The notes under the pieces: generated by a model | The model's database searches: none | Seen by the model: the letters and a program-made list of their open reading frames with translations, nothing else | Told to the model about the DNA's origin: nothing | Part shown: one piece after another, positions 9,119 to 17,259 of the stretch | Numbering within the stretch: position 1 is the first letter of the stretch | Layout: each line of letters opens with the position of its first letter | Assembly (NCBI GenBank): GCA_934271235.1 | Contig: CAKQQT010000002.1 | Coordinates: forward strand, 1 to 64,000 | Direction: 5' to 3' | Length of the DNA: 64,000 nt | From: an uncultured Clostridia bacterium | GTDB lineage: Bacteria; Bacillota; Clostridia; Peptostreptococcales; Anaerovoracaceae | Made by a program: the position numbers and the translations under genes

Positions 9119-10159
9119 ATGAAGAACCTAAACCACCCGAAAGTGCCAAATCGCCCCGGTATCGCCCTGCGCGGGATCTGGTATCTCCTGCTGTTTCTTG
9201 TGCTACTTGGCATTTCCCTGTTCTTCGCTTCAAAGCTTCTCTTTGGCGCGGCACTGGGAATGCTTCTTTTCGCCGTGCTTGACCTATGGGCAGCAAAGAA
9301 AGAGGCACAGAAGTTTTCAGGCATTCAGGTAGAAAGCAGCAAGGACAGCTTTATCCTCACATTAAAAAAAGAACAGCATTCCGCGAAGATTTTTCCAGGC
9401 GAGATTGTTCTTACGGCATCTATCCGAAATCTTCTGACAGGAGAAGAACGCTGCGAGAGGCTTTCCCTGACAGATGGAAAGCAGGCAGAACTTTTGCTCG
9501 GAGATTCCTGCGGTAAATATGTGATGGAAGGAAGCAATCTCCGCTCCGCAGACCTTCTCGGACTTGGCTCGTTTATCGTCCAAGCCGAACCCTTTCGGGC
9601 AGCGGCAGTCAGACTTCCGAAAACGACAAAGACCGAATACGAAGGCTTTGGGACAGGGATGCTGGACTTAGACGGCAGCGTTTATGATGAATACCGCGCA
9701 GGCTTTGATCAGAGCGAAGTCTTTGAAATCCGCCCTTACCGCCCGGGCGATAAGACGGCGCAGATCCACTGGAAACTGTCGCAAAAGACCGATACCCTGA
9801 TGCTGCGGCAGGGAAGTCTGCCCGTAAAAAACGCTTTGCTTCTCGTTCTGGAAGCACCGCAGGGCGGCGGGGATTTTTCAGAGCGCGCGCAGCGCGCAGC
9901 GGCAAGGCTTTTTTCCCTTTCGGAAAGCCTTACGGAAAAAGGCGTGCAGCACCACATCGGCTATCTTGCCTCCGATGCCAAAACCTTAACCATTACCGAA
10001 ATCAGCGGGCGCGAAAGCCTCACAGAGCATGCGGGAGCGATTCTTTCCTCGCCGCTTTACCTTGGCATTTCCGCTACAGAGCTATATCTACAGGAGAAAG
10101 AGCAGTGGGAGTTTTCCCATGTGCTTGTTATCGATGATGAAGAAATACAAGAGATGTAA
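9119..10159 (+). CDS. DUF58-domain membrane protein (MoxR partner)
   Basis: The 346-residue protein has two N-terminal membrane helices (about 17-35 and 38-56), a beta-rich middle, and the DUF58 signature EIRPYRPGDKTAQIHWKLSQ at about 202-221. A degenerate von Willebrand-like C-terminal half follows (KNALLLVLEAP, then FSHVLVIDDEEI). DUF58 proteins are obligate neighbours of MoxR ATPases and are thought to be their membrane adaptors. The start codon directly abuts the moxR stop, indicating translational coupling. Its 3' end overlaps the following transglutaminase-like gene by about 26 bases. Confidence 0.9.
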   Translation: MKNLNHPKVPNRPGIALRGIWYLLLFLVLLGISLFFASKLLFGAALGMLLFAVLDLWAAKKEAQKFSGIQVESSKDSFILTLKKEQHSAKIFPGEIVLTASIRNLLTGEERCERLSLTDGKQAELLLGDSCGKYVMEGSNLRSADLLGLGSFIVQAEPFRAAAVRLPKTTKTEYEGFGTGMLDLDGSVYDEYRAGFDQSEVFEIRPYRPGDKTAQIHWKLSQKTDTLMLRQGSLPVKNALLLVLEAPQGGGDFSERAQRAAARLFSLSESLTEKGVQHHIGYLASDAKTLTITEISGRESLTEHAGAILSSPLYLGISATELYLQEKEQWEFSHVLVIDDEEIQEM

Positions 10160-11927
10160 AACTTCATATTTTTCTGCCATCAGTGCCACGGGGCTATATA
10201 ACGGAGCTTCCGAGCGGCTGAACGAGCTGTACTCTGCAGGACTATACCCTGTAGAAGAGGAAAGTCTTTTCTTTACCCTATTTCCGCTTTTTCTTGCCCT
10301 CGGCGTGCTTCTATCCTTTTGGCTCTGCTTTGCAAAACGCAGGGCAGGGAAAGCCTTTCTTACGCTGTTCCTCTGTATGGCAGTCGGAAGCGCAGGCTTT
10401 GCAGCAAGCTCTGCGGGCGGAATGCAGACCCTGCAGGGAAAGGCAGCCGATGCCGCATACCTAATTCGCTATGGCAGTTTTTCGGAAAACAAGACGCAGC
10501 TTACCGTGCAGATGGACACGCCGCAAAGCAGTTACCTTCGCGGATATATCGGCGAGAGGGAAGAAGGCGGCACTTGGAAAACGCTTTCGGGAAAAGAAAG
10601 AAGTAAATCCCTCGGTCTCTTTTCCGCCCTGCATGAAAAAGGCTTTTATGCACAGACCGCCCTTGCGGACGCAGAAGAGCAGAGCGAAGTAACAAGCGAA
10701 AGCGCGCAGGCAAATACCTTTCGCATTACCAATACAGGCGCAAGCAGGCAGTATCTCTATACACCCTATGAAACGACCGCCCTCGGCGTATCCCATAAGG
10801 AAGAAACGGGCGACCGCCCTTTCCTTGCAGATGGCTTTCTCGGCGAAAAAAGCTATACCCTCGAGACCGCCGCAATTCAGACATCAGACCGAAGAAAAAT
10901 CCTTGCCGCACTTTCCGAAAAGGGAAGTACGCAGGAAGAATACAATTACCGCCTCTTTGTTTATGAAAAATATCTGGACTTAAGCGATACGCAGAAAGAA
11001 AGTCTTTCCGCATGGATGCGGAACGGCGCAGACCTTACCAAGATAAAGGGCGCGGGGCTTACCAAAACCGACGCTGCAAAGTCCGTCATTTTCGCCCTGC
11101 TTTCGGATGACAGCCAAAACAGCAGGGGCAGCCTTGGTCTTTCAGACGAGTATGCCGCCTATCGTGGGAAAGCAGACGAAAGCGTCAGCGCTGCAGGCGC
11201 GGCCGTACTTCTTTTCCGCGCGCAGGGCATTCCCGCACGGTATGCCGAAGGCTATGTCATTACCAAAAGCATGGCAGAAGATGCCGCAAAAGACGGAAAA
11301 GCCGCCTTTAACCTGACCGCAGAAAACTACCACGCATGGTGCGAATACTATGAGGACGGCATCGGCTGGTTTCCGTTTGAAAGCGACAGCGATATGCGAG
11401 CAGAAATGCCCGCAGATGACATTCTCGTAAACGCCCAAAAGGATAGACCAAAGGACGAAGAGCCAAGTCCGCAGGATAATTCACAGCAGGAAGAAAAGGA
11501 TCAGACGGTGACCCCGCAGGGCGAGGACGAAAGCCTGTTTGACAAGATATGGATTCTTGCTCTGTGCATACTCCTGCTGCTCCTGCTTGCAGGAATGATC
11601 GGATTCCATCTCTTCCGAAAGGCAAGATACCGCCGCATGGAGCCGCGGAAAGCCGTGCTTCTATCCATGCAGGAATCCCTGAAAGTCCTAAAGAAGAAAG
11701 GACTTTCCTGCGAAAACAAGCCGCTCTCTGCTTACGAAAGCGAAATCAAAGCGCTTTGGGGAGAGGATGCGGCAGAATCCTTTACCTCCTGCTACGCAAT
11801 CTACGCAAGGCTTCGCTACGGCGAGCAGGAGGGAACCGAAAACGAGAAACAAATACTCCTTGCCTACCGAAAAGAGGCAGGGAAACTGAAAAGAATACCA
11901 AAAAACAAAAGGAGAAAAAGCGGATGA
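10134..11927 (+). CDS. Membrane transglutaminase-fold protein, probably catalytically inactive
   Basis: The start chosen is the tandem ATG at 10134/10137 inside the end of the DUF58 gene. The reading frame runs open further upstream, but those codons belong to DUF58. Two membrane helices lie near the N-terminus (about 45-66 and 72-88). A large extracellular region contains a transglutaminase-core segment with GIPARYAEGYV and NYHAWCEYYEDGIGWFPFE. A C-terminal helix (about 468-488) and a cytoplasmic basic tail follow. In family members the nucleophilic Cys sits 15 residues before the Gly of GIPAR; here that codon (11181-11183) is AGC, Ser, one base from TGC. The usual Asp after GWxP is also Glu. 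The domain may therefore bind rather than catalyse. The gene overlaps the next by the ATGA at 11924. Confidence 0.85.
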   Translation: MMKKYKRCKTSYFSAISATGLYNGASERLNELYSAGLYPVEEESLFFTLFPLFLALGVLLSFWLCFAKRRAGKAFLTLFLCMAVGSAGFAASSAGGMQTLQGKAADAAYLIRYGSFSENKTQLTVQMDTPQSSYLRGYIGEREEGGTWKTLSGKERSKSLGLFSALHEKGFYAQTALADAEEQSEVTSESAQANTFRITNTGASRQYLYTPYETTALGVSHKEETGDRPFLADGFLGEKSYTLETAAIQTSDRRKILAALSEKGSTQEEYNYRLFVYEKYLDLSDTQKESLSAWMRNGADLTKIKGAGLTKTDAAKSVIFALLSDDSQNSRGSLGLSDEYAAYRGKADESVSAAGAAVLLFRAQGIPARYAEGYVITKSMAEDAAKDGKAAFNLTAENYHAWCEYYEDGIGWFPFESDSDMRAEMPADDILVNAQKDRPKDEEPSPQDNSQQEEKDQTVTPQGEDESLFDKIWILALCILLLLLLAGMIGFHLFRKARYRRMEPRKAVLLSMQESLKVLKKKGLSCENKPLSAYESEIKALWGEDAAESFTSCYAIYARLRYGEQEGTENEKQILLAYRKEAGKLKRIPKNKRRKSG

Positions 11928-13558
11928 AAAGAAAACTTTTGACGCTCGGCGTTGCCATCGTGTTTACTTTAAGCGCAACGCTATCAGCCTTTGCCGCGGT
12001 AAATCCCGCAAAGGTCATTACCCGAAACTGGACAAACTTCCGCGGAAACCAAAGCCAAAACGCGGTGGTTTCCGACAAGCTTCCGACGAGTGCGGAAAAC
12101 GCAGCCCTTTACTGGGCAACCAAAGCAGGCGAAGGCTACGGCGACGGTGCCATCGGCTCGCCAATCCTTGTGGACGGCTACCTGTATTTTAATCAGGGCA
12201 AAAAAATCAAGAAGATGGATGCGATGAGCGGCAAGGTCGTTGCCACAGGCAAGATGGTCGAACGCTCCAATTTCAGCATCATTCCGCCAACCTATGGCGA
12301 GGGCAAAATCTTTGTCGGACTGGCAAACGGACGCATTCAGGCATTCGACGCGAAAACCCTCAAATCCCTTTGGGTCTATCAGGATAAGCTCAAAGGTCAG
12401 CCGAACTCCCCGATTACCTATTACAAAGGCTATGTGTATACAGGCTTTTGGAACTCGGAAACCCGCACTGCGAATTTTGCCTGCGTCTCTGCAAAGGACG
12501 GAAACACCAAAAAGACGACCGAAAAGAAGCGTGCAAAATGGGTTTACCCAAATGCAGGCGGCTACTACTGGGCAGGCGCGTATGTCAGCGATAACTTTGT
12601 TTTAGTCGGCACCGACGACGGCGACGGCGGCTACACGGCTCAGACATCAAGACTCCTTTCTCTCTCCCCAAAGACAGGAAAGAAGATTGACAGTATCGAA
12701 GGGCTGAATGCCGACATCCGCTCCAATGTGTCGTATGATAAAGTGACCGACCGCTACTATTTTACCAGCAAAGGCGGCAGCTTCTACTCGGTCAAGGTAT
12801 CGAAAAGCGGCAAGCTCAGCGACCTGAAAGAACTCGACCTTGGAGGCATGAGTACCTCAACCCCAGCCATCTACAACGGCAGAGCCTATGTCGGTGTATC
12901 AGGAAAAGGCCAGTTTGACAAATACAACGGTCACCGCATTGCGGTCATCGACCTTGCAAGCTTTACGATTGCCTATACGGCAAGCTGCATGGGCTATCCG
13001 CAGACCAGCGGTCTGATTTCCACCGCCTACGAAAAGAGTGAGGGCTATGTCTATGTGTATTTCTTTGAGAATATGACGCCGGGCAAGCTCCGCTACCTCA
13101 AAGACAAGCCGGGGCAGACGGAAGTCGTGGACGCCGTGACGGAAACCGCGGCAGACGGCAAGACCTATACCTGCGCGCCGGTGCTTTTCACGCCGCAGCA
13201 GGAACAGGCGCAGTACGCCATCTGCAGCCCGATTTGTGACGAATACGGAACGATCTATTTTAAGAACGACTCCGCGCACATGATGGCGCTCGGCAGCAAG
13301 ATTACTTCCATCAAAGTGACGAAGCAGCCGAAAAAGACCGTCTACAAAGCGGGTGAAAAGTTCAGCAAAACCGGCATGAAAGTGACCGCTTACCTTGCGA
13401 ACGGAAAGAAAAAAGACATCTCCCAGTACGTGACCGTCTCCACTTTCCCGCTGAAAAAAGGCACGAAGGACATCACGGTCTACTATCAGTACCAGATGTA
13501 TAACGACATCGAGCAGTGCGATACCCTGTTTACAAGTGTGGATATTACGGTGAAGTAG
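11924..13558 (+). CDS. Secreted PQQ-like beta-propeller protein with C-terminal Ig-like domain
   Basis: The 544-residue product has a signal peptide (MKRKLLTLGVAIVFTLSATL, cleavage after AFA). Repeated beta-propeller blades of the PQQ/WD type follow (GSPILVDGYLYF, KIFVGLANGRIQAFDAKT, GYVYTGFWNSE, YYFTSKGGSFYSV). About 75 C-terminal residues form an Ig-like domain (TKQPKKTVYKAGEKFSKTGM and onward) like those of bacterial surface proteins. SD AAAGGAG (11908-11914) and overlap with the preceding stop fix the start. It ends the MoxR operon. No enzymatic residues are recognised, so a structural or carbohydrate-binding role outside the cell is likely. Confidence 0.88.
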   Translation: MKRKLLTLGVAIVFTLSATLSAFAAVNPAKVITRNWTNFRGNQSQNAVVSDKLPTSAENAALYWATKAGEGYGDGAIGSPILVDGYLYFNQGKKIKKMDAMSGKVVATGKMVERSNFSIIPPTYGEGKIFVGLANGRIQAFDAKTLKSLWVYQDKLKGQPNSPITYYKGYVYTGFWNSETRTANFACVSAKDGNTKKTTEKKRAKWVYPNAGGYYWAGAYVSDNFVLVGTDDGDGGYTAQTSRLLSLSPKTGKKIDSIEGLNADIRSNVSYDKVTDRYYFTSKGGSFYSVKVSKSGKLSDLKELDLGGMSTSTPAIYNGRAYVGVSGKGQFDKYNGHRIAVIDLASFTIAYTASCMGYPQTSGLISTAYEKSEGYVYVYFFENMTPGKLRYLKDKPGQTEVVDAVTETAADGKTYTCAPVLFTPQQEQAQYAICSPICDEYGTIYFKNDSAHMMALGSKITSIKVTKQPKKTVYKAGEKFSKTGMKVTAYLANGKKKDISQYVTVSTFPLKKGTKDITVYYQYQMYNDIEQCDTLFTSVDITVK

Positions 13559-13665
13559 AGCAGGCGCATGATCACAAATGAAATATGACAACTTTGCTTG
13601 TATCCCAAAAGAAAAAGTGTGTGTGGGGAGAATGCAATGAGAGAGAAGAAAGCTTTGAGAATGTT

Positions 13666-13687
13666 AAAAAGCTCGCGCTTTTTGGCG
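13666..13687 (+). terminator. Intrinsic terminator candidate after the beta-propeller gene
   Basis: The stem AAAAAGC (13666-13672) pairs with GCTTTTT (13677-13683) around a four-base loop. The rest of the 340-bp gap (13559-13899) is AT-rich, holds two short copies of ATGACAACT (about 13585 and 13694), and shows no gene. The left end of the neighbouring mobile remnant probably lies in this stretch. Confidence 0.5.
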
Positions 13688-13899
13688 TGAAGAAATGACA
13701 ACTGAATAAGCTGACACATACAGAGCATTTTGCATAAGAAAAGCGTCAATGAAACGAAAAGGCGGCAAAAAACAGCCCGCCCAAAGTTTTGTTGGCGCTT
13801 TTTTGCGTGCAGCAAATTTTTTTAATCATTTTACCTTAAAAAACGGACCGCCAATGTCCTTATATCAGAAGGATTTTTCCTTTTAGAAAGGGACGCGAT

Positions 13900-14295
13900 A
13901 TGGCTACGATTGTGAAATACGCATTTGCGACAGGTGAAGTGATAAGCATAGAGGTCGAAGATGAGGTTGCAGCTGTTGTCCTGACTGACAGGGTCAAGGA
14001 ATGCTCTTCTAACCGCAAGGCGCGCAGACATAAGGCTCCGCTTGATGAGTTTGTGTTCGAAGATAGAAGATACTTCGGGGATGAAAACACTCCGGAAACG
14101 CTTTTGATTCGAAAAGAAGACAACGAAGCTCTGTTCAGGCAGCTTGAAAGCATTTCAGAAGTACATAAAAAAAGACTTCTCATGTATCTTGATGGTATGA
14201 CATACGAAGAAATCGCAAGGAAAGAAAATGTCTCTATCACTGCAGTGTACTATTCTATTGACATCGTAAGAAAAAAGATTCGAGCGTTCTTTTGA
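13900..14295 (+). CDS. Sigma-70 region 4-like regulator of a mobile element
   Basis: This 131-residue protein has a C-terminal helix-turn-helix resembling sigma region 4 (ALFRQLESISEVHKKRLLMY, then GMTYEEIARKENVSITAVYY, about 84-125). The N-terminal half is small, beta-rich and charged, as in the sigma-like ORFs carried near the recombinase of Clostridial integrative elements. It has no region 2, so it cannot be a complete sigma factor. The SD GAAAGGGA lies just before the start. Base composition is clearly more AT-rich than the surrounding chromosome. It probably regulates element genes; the exact function is unknown. Confidence 0.8.
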   Translation: MATIVKYAFATGEVISIEVEDEVAAVVLTDRVKECSSNRKARRHKAPLDEFVFEDRRYFGDENTPETLLIRKEDNEALFRQLESISEVHKKRLLMYLDGMTYEEIARKENVSITAVYYSIDIVRKKIRAFF

Positions 14296-14314
14296 TGAAC
14301 TTTGATAACTGAAT

Positions 14315-14598
14315 ATCGGTTTGCCGGGTACATTCCCGACATCAAGAGCGCTTCAGCCGATGCGCCGAGATTTTTGTTTTTTGATAAAAGGCAGAATAGC
14401 GATACAATCGAGCTGTAAAATCGGGTGGTTCCCGATTCTGCCAGGACGGATGCCGGGTATAATGATACTCCTGCTCAGCCACAGCCCGTGTGCAGACATA
14501 GAAAAGCTATGCACTGCGTCGCACGCAATGGGAGCAGCTTAACGGAAAAGGGGTGAAATTCCCGTGGAGCTATAAGTTTAACCGAATAGCCACCCGGC
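14315..14598 (+). ncRNA. Candidate structured RNA upstream of the recombinase
   Basis: The stretch lacks a plausible gene but is dense in helices. ATCGG (14315-14319) pairs with CCGAT (14357-14361) around an inner CGGG/CCCG hairpin. GGCAGAAT (14390-14397) pairs with ATTCTGCC (14435-14442), in competition with the perfect hairpin AATCGGG/CCCGATT (14419-14437). GCCGGGT (14452-14458) pairs with ACCCGGC (14592-14598), closing a multibranch loop that holds the CATAG/CTATG hairpin and an ACGG...CCGT stem. Possible classes are a mobile-element RNA such as HEARO/omega-type, or a leader controlling the recombinase. No class is firmly recognised. Confidence 0.5.
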
Positions 14599-14651
14599 AG
14601 ATTTAGTTTTATTTTTTAATGGAAAAACATATCCTTTATCAGGAGGTGTGT

Positions 14652-14813
14652 ATGAGCAAAGGAAATGTAAAAACAGAAAATGTATTCAAATATCAGGATG
14701 AACGGCAGCGTAAGGAAGCCGTTCTTTATAAACTGAAGGAATTGATTGAAAAAGAATTGGAGTCAAGTGTGCGAATGGATGCAATCGCACATTTGCAAAA
14801 AAAGAAACATTAA
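14652..14813 (+). CDS. Small hypothetical protein of the mobile element
   Basis: This 53-residue, charged, probably all-helical protein lies just before the recombinase gene, 18 bases from its earliest start. The ATG at 14652 is chosen because AGGAGGTG (14641-14648) sits immediately upstream; a longer in-frame start at 14619 has no such site. Position and size are compatible with a recombination directionality factor or transcription accessory protein, but no domain is recognised. Confidence 0.6.
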   Translation: MSKGNVKTENVFKYQDERQRKEAVLYKLKELIEKELESSVRMDAIAHLQKKKH

Positions 14814-14831
14814 AGTATTTTAGGTACAGAG

Positions 14832-16469
14832 GTGAGAGAAGTGAGAAAAATAAATCTGTACGAAAGACCAAAAGCAGCCATATACTGCAGGCTGTCAGAT
14901 GAGGATCATAATAAAAAGAATCCCGAAGAGGACAGCAGGAGTATCCAGACGCAAAAGGCAATGCTTCGTGATTATGCCCATGAACAGGGATGGGAAATTT
15001 ATGACTTTTATTCTGACGATGACTACTCCGGGGCAGATTCAAACCGTCCCGAATATAACCGACTGCTTGCCGATGCGGAGAAAGGCAAGTTTGATATTGT
15101 TCTTTGCAAACATCAATCGCGTTTTACCAGAGACATGGTGCATGTGGAGACCTACATAAATGAAAAATTTGCGGAGTGGGGTATCCGCTATGTCAGTCTT
15201 CTTGATGGGGCGGATACATCGCTTGCAGGCAATAAAAAAAGCCGCCAGATTAACGGTCTTGTAAACGAATGGTATTTAGAGGATTTGTCAGAAAATATGC
15301 GGCGTGCCTATGCAACAAGAAAAAAAGAAGGCAAATATCTCGCAAGCTGTCCGGTTTACGGATATAAAAAAGACCCGGAGAACCCATATCATTTGATTAT
15401 TGATGAACCATCGGCAAAAATTGTGAAGCGTATTTTTCAGATGAGCATAGCAGGAATGAGTTTGAATGTTATCGCAAGAACTCTAAACGATGAAGGCGTG
15501 CCATCTCCCACTAAATATAAAATCGAAGTCCAAGGACTTAATTACAAAGGCACAGAAAACCTGCGAAAAGCACGAAGGTATAAAGGGGAAACCCTTTGGC
15601 AAAGCAGTTCTGTGAATTATATCCTTAACAACGAGGTATATACGGGAGGCTTATATCAGAATAAGCGGCGTACCATCAGCTACAAAAACTATAATCGCAT
15701 AAAGCTTCCGCGTGAAGAGTGGATTATCGTAGAGAACACACATGAACCGATTGTGAGCAGGGAGGAATTTGAGCAAGCCCGAATTCGCCGTTCAAGAAAC
15801 CCTCGCATTACGACAAGAGGAGAAGGCAATTTCTTTTCCGGGAAACTTGTTTGCGGATACTGCAGCGGCTCTATTGTATATAACAGTTCAAAAGACGGAC
15901 ATCGATATTACCGCTGTCACAATCGAATCAACCTCAAAATTTGTGAGGGAGTGTCGGTATCGGAGTCGCTTTTGAAGCGGGAAATTCTTAGTGAATTGAA
16001 GAAAATCTTTGACGCATGGATTCACGACAATGAGGTGGAAGCGATGTCTCAAAACATGAAGGTAAAAGAAAATGAAGAAATTCAAGCTATGGAAGCAGAA
16101 GTGTATGAGAAACAGACGGCACTTGAAAAACTGATTGCGACAAAGACCTCACTATACAGCGATATGGTAGAAGGATTGATTTCAAGGGAAGATTTCAGAG
16201 AAATGTCCGAGACTTTTTCGCAAAAACAGTGTAAAATGAAGAAAGAAATAGAGCTCCTGGCGCAAAAACTCGAAATGGAGCAGACAGCTGTAAAGCTGAG
16301 AGAAAAAAGAGAAAAAAAGTTGAAATTGCTTGTCAAACAGACAGCAGATAAATATTTGAAATGCGAGGAGCTGACGGTGGAAATGCTGCAGACTTTTGTA
16401 GATTATATAGAAATAAAAAACGGAGAGAAAAGAGGCTCAAAAGAGCTTAAAATACATTGGAACTTCTAA
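14832..16469 (+). CDS. Large serine recombinase
   Basis: The 545-residue site-specific recombinase has an N-terminal resolvase catalytic domain (about 12-160). Nucleophile Ser lies in YCRLSDEDH, and catalytic Arg residues are in SRFTRD. A recombinase domain follows (about 175-300, with IIDEPSAKIVKRIFQM), then a zinc-ribbon region (about 330-375; CGYC, then two more Cys in RCHNRINLKICEG), and a coiled-coil C-terminal part (about 410-505). Length and layout match transposon and phage integrases that need no host factors. The start is GTG, either 14832 or 14841; GAGGTGAG (14829-14836) would serve the second. The motifs appear intact, so the enzyme may still be active although the element looks truncated. 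Confidence 0.93.
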   Translation: MREVRKINLYERPKAAIYCRLSDEDHNKKNPEEDSRSIQTQKAMLRDYAHEQGWEIYDFYSDDDYSGADSNRPEYNRLLADAEKGKFDIVLCKHQSRFTRDMVHVETYINEKFAEWGIRYVSLLDGADTSLAGNKKSRQINGLVNEWYLEDLSENMRRAYATRKKEGKYLASCPVYGYKKDPENPYHLIIDEPSAKIVKRIFQMSIAGMSLNVIARTLNDEGVPSPTKYKIEVQGLNYKGTENLRKARRYKGETLWQSSSVNYILNNEVYTGGLYQNKRRTISYKNYNRIKLPREEWIIVENTHEPIVSREEFEQARIRRSRNPRITTRGEGNFFSGKLVCGYCSGSIVYNSSKDGHRYYRCHNRINLKICEGVSVSESLLKREILSELKKIFDAWIHDNEVEAMSQNMKVKENEEIQAMEAEVYEKQTALEKLIATKTSLYSDMVEGLISREDFREMSETFSQKQCKMKKEIELLAQKLEMEQTAVKLREKREKKLKLLVKQTADKYLKCEELTVEMLQTFVDYIEIKNGEKRGSKELKIHWNF

Positions 16470-16475
16470 AAAAAT

Positions 16476-16678
16476 ATGGCGGGCGTGCAGACATCTTGCC
16501 CGGGCTGTGTGATGATCGCCCGCACATCGCCGCCGTTGTTGACACGCGAAAACTCGCCCACGTTGATGGTGGCGCGGTTCATGATGACCGTGGCGACCGC
16601 CTGCATGCCGGCTGTGCCTTCGCCGCCCGCTTCGCATTGTATCAACCTTGCAAACAATTCTCTGGTATCCAGTGCCAT
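16476..16678 (-). pseudogene. Truncated SleB/CwlJ-type cell wall hydrolase
   Basis: On the minus strand a reading frame begins at 16678, with GGGAG six bases upstream. It encodes the start of a Hydrolase_2 domain: LIQCEAGGEGTAGMQAVATV, INRAT-like helix, EFSRVNNGGDVRAIITQPGQ. It ends abruptly after about 68 codons at the mobile-element boundary, where A/T bases give a stop. The catalytic Glu of CEAGGEG is present, but the C-terminal half of the domain (the YYNP and NHxFY motifs expected) is absent and was not found left of the element. It is a gene broken by insertion followed by deletion. The intact protein would have cut peptidoglycan. Confidence 0.75.
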
Positions 16679-16760
16679 ATCCATCTCCCATCTGCCCATA
16701 GACTCAACTTATACTATGCGGGACGCCCCGCGGATGTGCAGGAAAATTTTTGTCCTTATT

Positions 16761-17120
16761 ACAGTCATGAGAAGGCGCGCGAAGACCTTCCATAATTTTC
16801 TAAGTATGCATAATGTACTGCTTTTCCGTCCTTTTTGAAAAATCTGCACGGACTTGCACAGGATTTTTGCATACTTCAATACATTTTTTACATTTTCTTC
16901 AAGCTAGATCGGGCCGATAAACTTCCGGTACACATCCGCGGCGACACGCTTTGAGCATTTTCGACAGGATTCGACAAAAGTTCGACAAAACTTCTTCTGC
17001 GCCAATAGGAAGCGCTCTCTTTGTATGTAAAAAAATCCATTTTTCAGACGGCATCGCGTGCAGATTTTTTGAAAATCGCAAAAAAGCAGTACATTATGCA
17101 TCCGTTTTTCGTTTCACAGC
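16761..17120. mobile_element. MITE-like element, copy 1
   Basis: About 360 bp are repeated, with roughly 80-85% identity by eye, at 29441-29803. Near the ends lie long imperfect inverted repeats: TGCATAATGTACTGCTTTT (from 16807) and its complement near 17080-17100 (AAAAAAGCAGTACATTATGC). Both continue into a second matching block, TTTTGAAAAATCTGCAC. There is no transposase and no credible gene, as expected for a non-autonomous element. Shared sequence extends about 40 bp outside the inverted repeats on the left. Confidence 0.7.
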
Positions 17121-17131
17121 AAATCCCAAAG

Positions 17132-17162
17132 GACCCCTGACAGTTTTTCTTTGTCAGGGGTC
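17132..17162. terminator. Strong hairpin, terminator-like
   Basis: GACCCCTGACA (17132-17142) pairs perfectly with TGTCAGGGGTC (17152-17162). It has T-rich sequence in the loop but only a weak T-run after it. It lies between the MITE and the TetR gene and could insulate the regulator from upstream transcription. Confidence 0.5.
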
Positions 17163-17221
17163 TCATAATAGTCATAAATCTGTCAGTTTCCGCTTGTATT
17201 TGCTTCTCTGCCATGCTGAAA

Positions 17222-17241
17222 TTTTGGTATATACACCAAAA
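17222..17241. promoter_or_regulatory. Palindromic operator in front of the TetR gene
   Basis: TTTTGGT (17222-17228) and ACCAAAA (17235-17241) form a perfect inverted repeat with a six-base spacer, 18 bp before the TetR start codon. Size, symmetry and position fit an autoregulatory TetR-family site. No copy was noticed in front of the next gene. Confidence 0.55.
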
Positions 17242-17259
17242 CGAAACGGAGGGATGCAT

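Larger units (their letters stand above)
13900..16475 (+). mobile_element. Remnant of an integrative element with a large serine recombinase
   Basis: This AT-rich block contains, in order, a sigma-like regulator, a structured RNA, a 53-codon ORF and a large serine recombinase. That order matches the recombinase end of Tn5397/Tn1549-type and related conjugative or mobilisable elements. Its right edge abuts the truncated sleB-like gene at about 16476. No conjugation genes or second end are seen, so most of the element, and the missing part of sleB, appear to have been deleted. The left boundary (13560-13900) is uncertain. Confidence 0.6.

Noticed and set aside
14530..14600. Cobalamin-riboswitch-like core (GGAA..GGGTGAAATTCCC)
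   Set aside because: Only part of the conserved core is present, no B12 gene follows, and the surrounding helices do not fit the B12 riboswitch layout.
16904..17101. Short minus-strand frames within the MITE copies
   Set aside because: The two copies do not keep a common reading frame end to end; the sequence similarity is at DNA level only.
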